Positions 19,044 to 27,053 of a stretch of DNA of 64,000 nucleotides are shown here, in pieces (the first letter of the stretch is position 1; every line of letters starts with the position of its first letter). The DNA is from Rufibacter roseus (GTDB taxonomy: Bacteria > Bacteroidota > Bacteroidia > Cytophagales > Hymenobacteraceae). The DNA lies in NCBI RefSeq assembly GCF_001647285.1, contig NZ_LRML01000011.1, positions 1 through 64,000 of the forward strand, read 5' to 3'. Under the pieces are notes generated by a model. The model saw only the letters and a program-made list of their open reading frames with translations, made no database searches and was not told where the DNA came from. A program made the translations under genes and the position numbers.

Positions 19044-20292
19044 AATTCACCACTATCAGGTACAGCTGCTGCAGGTTGTTGAGGTATTCCATTTGTGCCA
19101 TGTTCCAGGCTTCCCAGGCATCTACTACCAAGGGCAAGGCACCGGTGTTCTGCTCGTAGCTAAGCAAGGTTGTTTCATAGTTTCGGCGCAGGGCCGGAAT
19201 AATTTTGGTTTCATAATTCTGCACTTGAGTTCGCTTGGCCTGGAGCTCTACGGCCATGCTACGCACCATGCCTACCGCTTCATTTAATAAACCCTCGCGC
19301 CCACGTTGCATGCCTTGAATTTCTAAATCTATAGCTTTCGCATTGGCCTTATACATCTTAGAAGCCCAGGGCGCAATAGGAATAGATACCATTCCCATGA
19401 GCGAGAACATTCGGGGCATCATATCCGCCCGAGGCACCATACCTTCTAAACGCACTCCAAAGTCTGGTTTGCGTTGCAGGTTCTCGAGGCGCAGGTTCAA
19501 TTGCATGGATTCTATGCTACGGTCCAACCGGCGGATATCACTTCGGGAAGCACTTAAATCTACAGTATCTATGACGGCAATAGGCTCCGGCACTTTTACC
19601 AGGGGCACTACGGCGAATTTAAAGTCAGGCGGCAGGTTCATGAGCGTGTTCAGCTGAATGTTTTTCATGGCCATCTCGCCCTTCGTCATCACCAGCATGT
19701 TTTCAATCTCGCCTATCCGCCCTTCCACTTTATAAATACTGCCCAGCGAGCTTTGGTTATAGGGGTAGCGCACCTTGGCCAGCTTGAGCATGAACTCCAT
19801 AATTCGTTGACTCTCGCGGAGCACCTGCATTTTCCTTTCCAGCACTACCCACTGATAATATGCTGTCTTGGCTTGCGCCCTTAGTTGGTTGTATTGGTAA
19901 TCGCGCCCGGCCTCTTCCATACCGGCTCTGGAGAGTTGATATGCCTCCCGCGCTTTCAATTTAGCGGGATTGGTAATTTGCTGCTCCGCCGATACCATAA
20001 ACATACCTTTATCCCCCGGGTCCATTACTTTCTGCCCGGGGTACGGGTACATAAACACGCCGCCACCCACCATAGGCGCCATTTGGCTTCGGGCACCTTC
20101 GGCCATGGCATTCTGGGCCAACGCCCGGTACTGATTCTCCAGCAGCATGGGGTTGTTCTGGTCAATGAGCATCAGGACAGAATCCAGTGATAACACCGGC
20201 CCCCGCGCCTGCACTTGCAGCGAGTCTTGCGCTCTTGCTACAGAACTTATGAACAGCAGAAGCGCTAAGAAGTATAGTTTAGTGCTTGACAT
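19021..20292 (-). CDS. TolC-family outer membrane efflux protein (CusC-like)
   Basis: A 423-residue outer membrane channel subunit with a signal peptide (LALLLFISSVARAQ) and the two long alpha-helical repeats of the TolC fold (LDSVLMLIDQNNPMLLENQY and later YETTLLSYEQNTGALPLVVD). It should connect to the RND pump and the two adaptors. The start overlaps the end of the pump gene by 14 bp and the stop overlaps the first adaptor gene by 23 bp, so the whole block is one translation-coupled operon. Several Met-rich stretches (GVRLEGMVPRADMMPRMFSL) fit a copper/silver system. Confidence 0.88.
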   Translation of the reverse strand: MSSTKLYFLALLLFISSVARAQDSLQVQARGPVLSLDSVLMLIDQNNPMLLENQYRALAQNAMAEGARSQMAPMVGGGVFMYPYPGQKVMDPGDKGMFMVSAEQQITNPAKLKAREAYQLSRAGMEEAGRDYQYNQLRAQAKTAYYQWVVLERKMQVLRESQRIMEFMLKLAKVRYPYNQSSLGSIYKVEGRIGEIENMLVMTKGEMAMKNIQLNTLMNLPPDFKFAVVPLVKVPEPIAVIDTVDLSASRSDIRRLDRSIESMQLNLRLENLQRKPDFGVRLEGMVPRADMMPRMFSLMGMVSIPIAPWASKMYKANAKAIDLEIQGMQRGREGLLNEAVGMVRSMAVELQAKRTQVQNYETKIIPALRRNYETTLLSYEQNTGALPLVVDAWEAWNMAQMEYLNNLQQLYLIVVNYEKELEK

Positions 20293-22171
20293 CGTAAATT
20301 TCTATTTTGCCGTGTTTCTTCAGTTCGTACTCTTTGGTCATCTCAAACACCACGGGCGTTACCAGCAGAATGTGAATGGAAGAAGTCAGCACCCCTCCAA
20401 TCAAAGGCAGCACAATGGGCAGCATGACATCAGTACCCACACCCGTTGCCCAAAGCACCGGAATCAGCCCGAACAATGACACCGACACCGTCATGATTTT
20501 AGGCCGAAGACGCTTAGCAGAACCCATGAACACATATTCCCGGATGTCTTTTTTGGTGATGGTCTGGCTGGAGTTTCCTTTGTCAGCGACCAGTTGGTTC
20601 ATGGCCTCGTTGAGGTACACCACCATCACCATAGCTGTTTCCACGGCTAACCCGAACAAGGCAATAAAGCCAATCGCCACCGCCACCGACAAATTGATGC
20701 CGTAGAAGTACACAATAAAAACGCCGCCAATGAGCGCAAACGGAATGGTGATCAGGTTAAGGAGCGCCTCCTTGAAAGATTTAAACGAGAAGTACAAAAT
20801 CAGGAAGATGATGAGCAGCACCAGCGGAATAATGAGCTTCAGGGTTTGGTTAGCCCGTATCTGATTTTCCCATTGCCCACTCCACTCCAGATGGTACCCG
20901 TTCGGGATGCCCGTTACCTGCTGGTTGATGGTTTCAATAGCCTCTTGAACGGTACTGCCCAAATCCCGGTCGCGCACGTTGAACAGCACCGCCCCACGCA
21001 GCTGTGCGTTTTCTGAGGTAATCATGGGCGGACCGTCTGCAAACTGCACGTTGGCTACCGCCGAGAGCGGCACAGTACCTCCTGCGCTGGCTTGCAGCGG
21101 AATGCGGCGAATGCGGTCTAAACTGTTGCGGTACTCTTGGGCCAGACGCAGATTAATGGAGAACCGCTGCCGCCCCTCAATGGTGTTACCAATGGGCATA
21201 CTGCCCAGAGCAGATTCCACCACGGCGTTTACATCATCAACCGATAAACCGTAGCGCCCCAATTGGTCCCGCTTCACGTCTATCTCTAGGTATTTACCTC
21301 CGGTGACCGGTTCAATATAAAGGTCTTTCACACCCTCTACCCCTTGCAAGGCCTGCCGCACCTTCTCAGACACCACGGCAATGGAATCTAGGTTCTGACC
21401 ATAGACTTTCACGCCCACATCAGTTCTTATGCCGGTGGCCAACATGTTAATGCGATTGATGATGGGTTGAGTCCAGCCGTTGATAACGCCGGGAATCTGC
21501 AGCTTCTGGTCCAGCTCGGCTATGATATCGGCCTTAGTCAAACCTTCCCGCCACTCACTCTCCGGCTTCAGCTGAATAATGGTTTCTATCATGCTGATGG
21601 GCGAGTTATCTGTGGCCGTACTGGCCCGGCCGGCCTTACCCAACACCTGCTCCACCTCGGGCACCGACATAATGATTTTATCTTGCACCTGCAGGATGCG
21701 TTTGGCCTCTGAATTGGAAATATCAGGCAGGGTTACCGGCATGAACAAAATGGAGCGCTCATCTAGCGGCGGCATAAACTCGGTACCCAAACGCATGAGC
21801 ATGGGTATGGAAATAAGCAGAGCCAGAAGGTTCAGCCCGATGGTGGTTTTGCGCCACTCCAAACACCACCGCAGCACAGGACCATACACTTTGCCCAAAC
21901 CCCGGTTAATGGGGTTGCTGCTCTCAGGCTTGAACTTGCCTTTCAGGAACAGCGACACCAGCACTGGCGTCACGGTGATAGCCACAAAGGCATCGACAAT
22001 TAGAATAAAAGTTTTTGTCCAAGCCAGAGGACTGAACAGGCGTCCCTCCTGGCCTGTGAGCAGGAACACCGGTAGGAATGAGGTGATAATGATCACGGTG
22101 CTCCAGAAAACGCTGGGCCCTACTTGCTTTGAGGCTTTCTCGATGATGTTTAAACGCGTCTGCTTATCCAT
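20279..22171 (-). CDS. Cus-type RND permease, C-terminal part of a split pump
   Basis: These 630 residues match the part of CusA/CzcA from the loop after TM4 to the C-terminus: TM5 and TM6, the second porter half and the last membrane block. The three methionines that bind Cu(I)/Ag(I) in E. coli CusA have apparent counterparts: Met243 (RINMLATGIR), Met325 (GSMPIGNTIEG) and Met383 (GPPMITSENAQ). This supports a monovalent copper/silver pump. The ATG overlaps the stop of the N-terminal part (ATGGATAA), and a GGAGG Shine-Dalgarno-like sequence lies 6 nt before it, which suggests independent translation. A single-base frameshift in a once single gene, or a sequence error, is the alternative. Confidence 0.9.
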   Translation of the reverse strand: MDKQTRLNIIEKASKQVGPSVFWSTVIIITSFLPVFLLTGQEGRLFSPLAWTKTFILIVDAFVAITVTPVLVSLFLKGKFKPESSNPINRGLGKVYGPVLRWCLEWRKTTIGLNLLALLISIPMLMRLGTEFMPPLDERSILFMPVTLPDISNSEAKRILQVQDKIIMSVPEVEQVLGKAGRASTATDNSPISMIETIIQLKPESEWREGLTKADIIAELDQKLQIPGVINGWTQPIINRINMLATGIRTDVGVKVYGQNLDSIAVVSEKVRQALQGVEGVKDLYIEPVTGGKYLEIDVKRDQLGRYGLSVDDVNAVVESALGSMPIGNTIEGRQRFSINLRLAQEYRNSLDRIRRIPLQASAGGTVPLSAVANVQFADGPPMITSENAQLRGAVLFNVRDRDLGSTVQEAIETINQQVTGIPNGYHLEWSGQWENQIRANQTLKLIIPLVLLIIFLILYFSFKSFKEALLNLITIPFALIGGVFIVYFYGINLSVAVAIGFIALFGLAVETAMVMVVYLNEAMNQLVADKGNSSQTITKKDIREYVFMGSAKRLRPKIMTVSVSLFGLIPVLWATGVGTDVMLPIVLPLIGGVLTSSIHILLVTPVVFEMTKEYELKKHGKIEIYDVKH

Positions 22172-22185
22172 GGCTTTCCTCCGTG
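22164..22185 (-). promoter_or_regulatory. GGAGG ribosome binding site and ATGGATAA overlap between the pump halves
   Basis: On the minus strand, GGAGG is followed by a 6-base spacer (AAAGCC) and then ATGGATAA, which contains both the start of the downstream half and the stop (TAA) of the upstream half. Strong Shine-Dalgarno sequences are uncommon before Bacteroidota genes, so this one helps decide that the second half has its own start. Confidence 0.7.
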
Positions 22186-23444
22186 TGTTGGGCCTCGGCC
22201 AAGTGCCTGTAAGCGTTTTCTACCATCACAATGGCATCATCTACAATTACCCCAATAGAGAGGGCAATACCGGTAAGCGACATAATATTAGATGAAATAT
22301 CAAAGGCGTTGAGCAAGATAAAGCCAATAGCCACCGAGAGCGGCAATTGAATGATGATGATGAGCGCGCTGCGCCAGTGGAACAGAAACAGGAACACAAT
22401 GACGGAAGCCACAATCATTTCTTCAATAAGCGTACCCCGCACCGAGTCAACCGCCTCATTGATTAGGCCGCTGCGGTCATAGACTATGTTAAACTTCATG
22501 CCCTTGGGCAACCCCGCCGCTACCTCGTTCATCTTCTCTTTCACGTTTTCAATGACCTCCGCTGCGTTCTCGCCATAGCGCATAACCACTATGCCGCCCA
22601 CTGCCTCACCCTCTCCGTTAATGTCAAAAATACCTAGGCGGCTTTCGCCGGTCATTTGTACTGTGGCCACATCTTTTACCTGAACTGGAATGGTATTTTG
22701 GGTAAGGATAGGAATACTTTCAATCTCTTCGGCAGACTGTAAGTAGCCTGTGGTTTTAACTATGTAGCCAATGTCGCTCATCTCAAACTTGCTGCCTCCG
22801 CTCTCGTTGTTGTTGGTACGCACCGCCGCCATTACCTGCGGCACCGTAATATTGAAATAGGCCAGCCTGTTGGGGTCAAGCGTGATTTGGTACTGCTTCT
22901 GAAATCCCCCAAACGAAGCAATCTCACTGACGCCCGGCACGTTCTGCAGCGCAAACTTCACATACCAGTCCTGCACGGCCCGCTGCTCACCCAAATCAAG
23001 CCCTGGGGCATCCAGAGTATACCAGAGAATATGACCCACGCCCGTTCCTTCTGGCCCAATGGTGGGCACCGCCCCCTCGGGCAGCAACCGGTTAGCCGAA
23101 GCCAGCCGCTCCGACACTCTTTCCCGCGCCCAGTACACATCGGCGTCATCTTCAAAAATGACATAGATGAAACTCATGCCAAACATAGACACGCCCCGCA
23201 CATATTTCACCTGGGGCATGCCTTGCAAGTTGGTCACCAGTGGGTACGTCACCTGGTCTTCTATAATCTGAGGACTGCGGCCCATCCACTCCGTAAACAC
23301 GATGACCTGATTCTCAGAAAGGTCAGGGATGGCGTCTACCTTGTTGGTGCTGACGGAGTATAACCCCCACCCGAACAGCCCTGCCGCAATGAGCAGCACC
23401 ACCAGCCGGTTGCGCAGCGAAAAAGAAATAAGTTTGCCAATCAT
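22164..23444 (-). CDS. Cus-type RND permease, N-terminal part of a split pump
   Basis: From the ATG at 23444 this is 426 residues, beginning MIGKLISFSLRNRLVVLLI like other CusA/CzcA proteins. It holds TM1, the first porter half (VDAIPDLSENQVIVFTEWMG), TM2-TM4 and the TM4 Asp pair (VIVDDAIVMVENA), then stops in the cytoplasmic loop. A longer frame starting with TTG at 23504 is open, but its first residues would be encoded by a palindromic repeat, so it is not the real start. Together with the next gene it equals one full pump of about 1,056 residues with no gap in the alignable sequence. Confidence 0.9.
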   Translation of the reverse strand: MIGKLISFSLRNRLVVLLIAAGLFGWGLYSVSTNKVDAIPDLSENQVIVFTEWMGRSPQIIEDQVTYPLVTNLQGMPQVKYVRGVSMFGMSFIYVIFEDDADVYWARERVSERLASANRLLPEGAVPTIGPEGTGVGHILWYTLDAPGLDLGEQRAVQDWYVKFALQNVPGVSEIASFGGFQKQYQITLDPNRLAYFNITVPQVMAAVRTNNNESGGSKFEMSDIGYIVKTTGYLQSAEEIESIPILTQNTIPVQVKDVATVQMTGESRLGIFDINGEGEAVGGIVVMRYGENAAEVIENVKEKMNEVAAGLPKGMKFNIVYDRSGLINEAVDSVRGTLIEEMIVASVIVFLFLFHWRSALIIIIQLPLSVAIGFILLNAFDISSNIMSLTGIALSIGVIVDDAIVMVENAYRHLAEAQHTEESHG

Positions 23445-23469
23445 AAAAAGAAGGGAAGAAACTCTCCGG

Positions 23470-23511
23470 GCTGTTTTTGGCTCATTTTTCAGAAAACAGG
23501 CCAAAAACAGC
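23470..23511. repeat. Intergenic palindrome copy 5, inside the efflux operon
   Basis: A 42-bp inverted repeat (GCTGTTTTTGGC ... GCCAAAAACAGC) between the small metal-binding lipoprotein gene and the pump gene. The core has shifted from TTTTAGG to TTTTTGG with a matching change in the other arm. If it forms in RNA it may attenuate or stabilise the operon message. Confidence 0.88.
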
Positions 23512-23558
23512 AGTAGTGGTATCTATTGAACCGGAAGAGTCAAATGAACAGTCTACTG

Positions 23559-23840
23559 TTAGTGCTGGTCACCGGCTTCATGCTGATGCTGGGCTGTTGA
23601 ATCCTGGCTTGCGCCTGCTTCCACTTTTTCCAGGAACATGCCGCACTTAGGGCACTTACCAGGCTCATTGCTTACTACTTCGGGGTGCATAGGGCAAGTA
23701 TACGTTACCCCGGCCACCTGCTCCGTTGTTCCGGCCTGCTCAGTGGTAGTTGCATTTTGCTCGGTTCCGCCGCTATTGCAGGCAGTAAAAAGAGTTAGCC
23801 CAAAAAAAGCCACAGCAACGTTTAATTTGATTTTTTTCAT
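23559..23840 (-). CDS. Small lipoprotein with heavy-metal-binding domain
   Basis: From the ATG at 23840 the protein has 93 residues: signal and lipobox (LTLFTAC, Cys about 21), a Thr/Glu/Gln-rich linker, then one YHS-like metal-binding module (YTCPMHPEVV ... CPKCGMFLEKV) and a His-rich tail (QHQHEAGDQH). An open frame extends upstream to a GTG, but its sequence is not protein-like and the lipoprotein signal marks the real start. It is the free form of the domain fused to both adaptors of the operon and is probably a periplasmic Cu/Ag chaperone or buffer feeding the pump. Confidence 0.85.
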   Translation of the reverse strand: MKKIKLNVAVAFFGLTLFTACNSGGTEQNATTTEQAGTTEQVAGVTYTCPMHPEVVSNEPGKCPKCGMFLEKVEAGASQDSTAQHQHEAGDQH

Positions 23841-24074
23841 TTGAGTATGATTAATAAGATGAATGATTCTTGTACAGATTTCACAGCCAGAACTACCGTT
23901 CCTCTTACGCAACAGCAACCAGCTTGAGAAAAGAATAAAAACTGATTTTAGTAAGTACCAGCATGCGTATTGGCGCAAAAACAGATAAGGGGCGCAGAAA
24001 TAGCTATAGCTGCGCACCGATTGCTAGCCACACGGACACCATTATACAGAAGCCCAAGAACAGGCTAATAAAAT

Positions 24075-24479
24075 CTAAATTAGAAAGGTTTGGTACAAGA
24101 TTCCGAGGTGCCTGCCAGACATGGGCGGTGGCATTGGAACAGAAGGGAATTTATGAGAGAAGGTACGCGCCTTTGGAAAAACAGAAACAGAACTGGTGGC
24201 ATAGACCTGCTTTGGCTCGTGTTTTGCAATTTGCTGCGTAGGAGCGTTGAAGTTAACTTGTGTAGCCGCACCGCGTAGCATGACGCAGGTAACGTCACTG
24301 CAGTTTTTTTTCGTGGTTTCTGCCTTTTTACCACAGCAGCAAGAAGGTTCTCCAAAGAAGCTGATGGAGGTTGCACCCTTGCCGCCGGCGCACTGCTTCA
24401 CGCTCACTCTAAAACCAGTAGTCCCCAGTAACAGGGCCACAACTAAGGTGATGTGAATAAATTTCTGCAGTGCTTTCAT
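24075..24479 (-). CDS. HYC_CC_PP family small secreted Cys-rich protein
   Basis: A 134-residue protein with an N-terminal membrane/signal segment (FIHITLVVALLLGTTGFRVS), a KQCAGGK motif, a CCCGKK cluster, a further Cys pair (NCSDVTC) and a late Pro cluster (PMPPPMSG). This layout fits the HYC_CC_PP family of Bacteroidota, a name I recall rather than searched. The first His-Tyr-Cys motif appears here as KQC. It is the first gene of the minus-strand efflux operon and its Cys content suggests metal binding. Function is unproven. Confidence 0.65.
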   Translation of the reverse strand: MKALQKFIHITLVVALLLGTTGFRVSVKQCAGGKGATSISFFGEPSCCCGKKAETTKKNCSDVTCVMLRGAATQVNFNAPTQQIAKHEPKQVYATSSVSVFPKARTFSHKFPSVPMPPPMSGRHLGILYQTFLI

Positions 24480-24549
24480 TTGGCGCGAAATAATAGCTAG
24501 CGGGCTGATTTAGTCAAAAGCTTTGGTGGCTACTTTGGTAGAACGGCTA

Positions 24550-24557
24550 CAAAGGTA
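24550..24557 (-). promoter_or_regulatory. -7 promoter element of the copper/silver efflux operon
   Basis: TACCTTTG on the minus strand is a perfect TAnnTTTG, 71 bp before the start at 24479. No good TTG -33 box is seen at the usual distance, and activator-like direct repeats occupy the upstream space, as expected for an activator-dependent promoter. Confidence 0.6.
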
Positions 24558-24577
24558 AATATGTTGCCAAGCTAATA

Positions 24578-24608
24578 TGTTATACAATCTTCAGGTTTTG
24601 TTATACAA
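24578..24608 (-). promoter_or_regulatory. Two direct TGTTATACAA repeats, 21 bp apart (activator site?)
   Basis: TGTTATACAA occurs at 24578-24587 and again at 24599-24608, exactly 21 bp (two helical turns) start to start. They lie immediately upstream of the minus-strand -7 element. This geometry is typical of sites for AraC-type activators or dimeric regulators binding one face of the DNA. The divergent PAS-LuxR gene at 24860 is a possible but unproven regulator. Confidence 0.6.
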
Positions 24609-24859
24609 CTTTACATTTACCAGAAGCATTGAAACTGTAAGTTCCTGATTCATACCTCACTCATTTCTCAGGCTACTGCTGCGGCTACTCCCTTCTCTCC
24701 TTTCATTTTGCACACCTCAATAATGCAATTAAAATAAGCATGCCTTTTTAAAAATTTAATCGATTCCCCCATTGCCTGAATACAAGTATCTACATATATT
24801 ACGCTTCTGTATTTTTTATAAATTTTATTTATTAATCTAATAACATCTTTAATAAAAGA

Positions 24860-25555
24860 ATGAATAATCCTCGGCACCCAGAATTGCAGCGCCAGATAGA
24901 TGAGAAAATTGCCGCCATTGCAGCTGTTGCAGACCAACTACCAGGTGTAGTGATTATCCATGATATTCAAAGAAACTTTTCTGTTGAATACATGTCCCCT
25001 AATGGGTTAGCTTCCCTTGGAGTTACGCTAGAACAATTAAAGGAAGTAGGTGCTGATTTCTATCTGGAGTTCTTTCACCCCAGTGATGACTCTCAATCTA
25101 ATCCTTCAAAGTTGGCTGCAGGTCTGTTTGAACGAAATGACCCGCAAGAAATAATCTCGTTTTTTGAGCAAGTTAAATTCAGGGGAGTGGACGGCTGGCA
25201 CTGGCACTTAACCACCATGAAAATTTTATTGCAAGATGAAGAAGGTCTGCCTCTGCTAACTATTTCCATAGCAATTTTAGTAGACCCTAAGCATCATATT
25301 ACACCAAAGGTGGCTAGGCTTCTGGAAGAAAACACATTTCTACGTAACAACTATCAGCGCTTCGCTACATTAGGAGGACGTGAGCAAGAAATTTTGAGAC
25401 TGGTGGCATTAGGGAAAAGCTCAGTGGAGATAGGCCAGGAGCTAAATATTTCTGAGAAAACCGTCAATACCCACCGGCGCAACATCAAGTCTAAGTTAGA
25501 GGCTCACACAAATTTTGAGTTGTCACAGTACGCGTTGGCGTTTGACTTGATCTAA
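24860..25555 (+). CDS. PAS-LuxR transcriptional regulator
   Basis: A 231-residue cytoplasmic regulator: an N-terminal PAS-like sensor (about 20-140, GVVIIHDIQRNFSVEYMSPN and FHPSDDSQ) and a C-terminal LuxR/GerE helix-turn-helix (about 168-225, GGREQEILRLVALGKSSVEI, NISEKTVNTHRRNIKSKL). It has no receiver domain or phosphorylation site, so it probably responds to a small ligand or partner protein. It is divergent from the copper/silver efflux operon with a shared 380-bp regulatory region, but there is no direct evidence that it controls that operon. It is followed 8 bp later by a palindromic repeat. Confidence 0.85.
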   Translation: MNNPRHPELQRQIDEKIAAIAAVADQLPGVVIIHDIQRNFSVEYMSPNGLASLGVTLEQLKEVGADFYLEFFHPSDDSQSNPSKLAAGLFERNDPQEIISFFEQVKFRGVDGWHWHLTTMKILLQDEEGLPLLTISIAILVDPKHHITPKVARLLEENTFLRNNYQRFATLGGREQEILRLVALGKSSVEIGQELNISEKTVNTHRRNIKSKLEAHTNFELSQYALAFDLI

Positions 25556-25563
25556 AATCTCTT

Positions 25564-25611
25564 CTTACTGTTTTAGGCCTGTTTTTCAGAAAACAAGCCT
25601 AAAACAGTAAG
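25564..25611. repeat. Intergenic palindrome copy 6 (arms CTTACTG/CAGTAAG)
   Basis: A 48-bp near-perfect inverted repeat between the convergent LuxR and DUF58 genes, ending 2 bp from the stop of the DUF58 gene. It differs from copy 1 in the outer arm by a G/C pair exchanged for an A/T pair on both sides, a compensatory change. Confidence 0.9.
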
Positions 25612-25612
25612 T

Positions 25613-26959
25613 TTACAGCATGCCCCTTGCCTTGAACTCAAGGTATTTGTTGATGGCATTTACAGTTAATTTTTCCGGTGGCGTCAGAATGGATTGAATG
25701 CCGTGGCGGCTAAACTCCTTTACAATCTGCCTCTTTTCAAAAGCGAACTTCTCCGCGATGGCTTTCAGACAAATGGCTTCCAGACTATCAGCGGGTTTAT
25801 CCAATAGCTCACGGGTTTCAGTGTTTTCAAAAAATACTACCAGCAGTAAATGGTGCTTGGCTAGTTTGCGAAGGTACGGCAGTTGGCGCTGTGCACCATT
25901 TAGGGTTTCGAAATTTGTGAACAGCAACAGCAGGCTCCGCTGCTTTATTTTAGACCGAACGGTTACATATAGGCGTTCAAAGTCAGATTCCAGAAAGCGG
26001 GTCTTTTGGTTGTAGAGCAGCTCCAGGATTTTCTGCAATTGTGAAGAACGTCTTTCAGCGGGTAGCACAGAACCTAAGGTCTCAGAGAAAGTGATGATGC
26101 CTGCCTTGTCTTCTTTCTTCAGCGCCACATTACTCAGCACCAAAGAAGCATTGATGGCGTAGTCCAGCAGACTCAATTCAGCAAAGGGCATTTCCATGAC
26201 GCGGCCTTTGTCTATCACGCAATACACTTGCTGTGATTTCTCTTCCTGGTAGTGGTTCACCATCAGGTCGACTCTGCGGGCGGTGGCTTTCCAATTGATG
26301 GTGCGTTGGTCATCGCCGGCCACGTAATTGCGGATTTGCTCAAATTCAGAGCTATGCCCCACCCTTCTGATGCGCTTGATACCCAGCTCGGTCAGCTTCT
26401 GCGAAGCCGCTAACAATTCATATTGCCGCATTTGTATGAACGACGGATACACTGGCACCAACTGCCCCTGCCCAAACTTGTAGCGCTTCTTCACGACCTG
26501 AAAAGGCCCAGTTACCAGCACATTGATGGCCCCAAACGAATATACTCCCCGCTGCGTGGGTCTCAGGGAGTACTCAATGACTTTAGTTTCGTCCTTCGGT
26601 ACCCGTACCCTGAAGGTAGCATCACGCTTCTGAAACTGGAACGGCAGTTCCTCCATCACCTCCGCCGAAATGTCAAAAGGATAATGGTTCTCCAGGTAGA
26701 TATATACTGGGTTCTCGCTGCCGTTCGAGAGCTTCTCCTGCATGCTTCGGCTAGCCACCACTCCGTTTTTACGTTGAAATACCGTAGCCATGTCTATGAG
26801 CACAAACAGTACCAGCACCCCAAAAAAGATCTTGACCACAAACAGAATGGCCGGCAGGAAAAAGCCGAGCACAAACAGCCCCACCACCGCCGAGATAGCG
26901 TAGTAGAAGAACCGGGTGAAATAAAGGCTGCGGAGAAATGACACGGGAGCTGCGCTCAA
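25613..26959 (-). CDS. DUF58 domain membrane protein
   Basis: A 448-residue protein of the DUF58 family that almost always goes with MoxR ATPases. Two membrane segments (about 12-50) are followed by a beta-rich extracytoplasmic-like part and the DUF58/VWA-like core with the signature GHSSEFEQIRNYVAGDDQRT then INWKATAR (about 202-230). No ATG lies before the first helix. The frame opens with TTG at 26959, directly after an in-frame TAA, and a GTG lies at 26944, so the start is a non-ATG codon. It is part of the MoxR cluster and probably acts with it on folding or assembly of envelope proteins. Confidence 0.85.
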   Translation of the reverse strand: MSAAPVSFLRSLYFTRFFYYAISAVVGLFVLGFFLPAILFVVKIFFGVLVLFVLIDMATVFQRKNGVVASRSMQEKLSNGSENPVYIYLENHYPFDISAEVMEELPFQFQKRDATFRVRVPKDETKVIEYSLRPTQRGVYSFGAINVLVTGPFQVVKKRYKFGQGQLVPVYPSFIQMRQYELLAASQKLTELGIKRIRRVGHSSEFEQIRNYVAGDDQRTINWKATARRVDLMVNHYQEEKSQQVYCVIDKGRVMEMPFAELSLLDYAINASLVLSNVALKKEDKAGIITFSETLGSVLPAERRSSQLQKILELLYNQKTRFLESDFERLYVTVRSKIKQRSLLLLFTNFETLNGAQRQLPYLRKLAKHHLLLVVFFENTETRELLDKPADSLEAICLKAIAEKFAFEKRQIVKEFSRHGIQSILTPPEKLTVNAINKYLEFKARGML

Positions 26960-27053
26960 TTAAAAATTAGAAATTATGAATTAAAAATGCGGGGGTACTG
27001 CAAAGCTTTACGCTTCAAGTAGAAGAAGCACTGCTCTTCCATACCTGCTCTTT

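Noticed and set aside
21579-22295. A 238-codon open frame antisense to the split pump
   Set aside because: It lies fully opposite a strongly conserved RND gene, has no recognisable domain and its composition is that of a shadow frame.
23841-24017. N-terminal extension of the small metal-binding lipoprotein from a GTG
   Set aside because: The lipoprotein signal begins at the ATG at 23840; the extension would hide it and is not protein-like.
24755-24766. TTTAATCGATTC before the PAS-LuxR gene, resembling a LacI operator
   Set aside because: Only one half matches TTAATCGATTAA and there is no sugar gene beside it; chance in AT-rich DNA is likely.
26423-26941. A 172-codon His-rich open frame opposite the DUF58 gene
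   Set aside because: Shadow of the real gene; low-complexity and no family resemblance.
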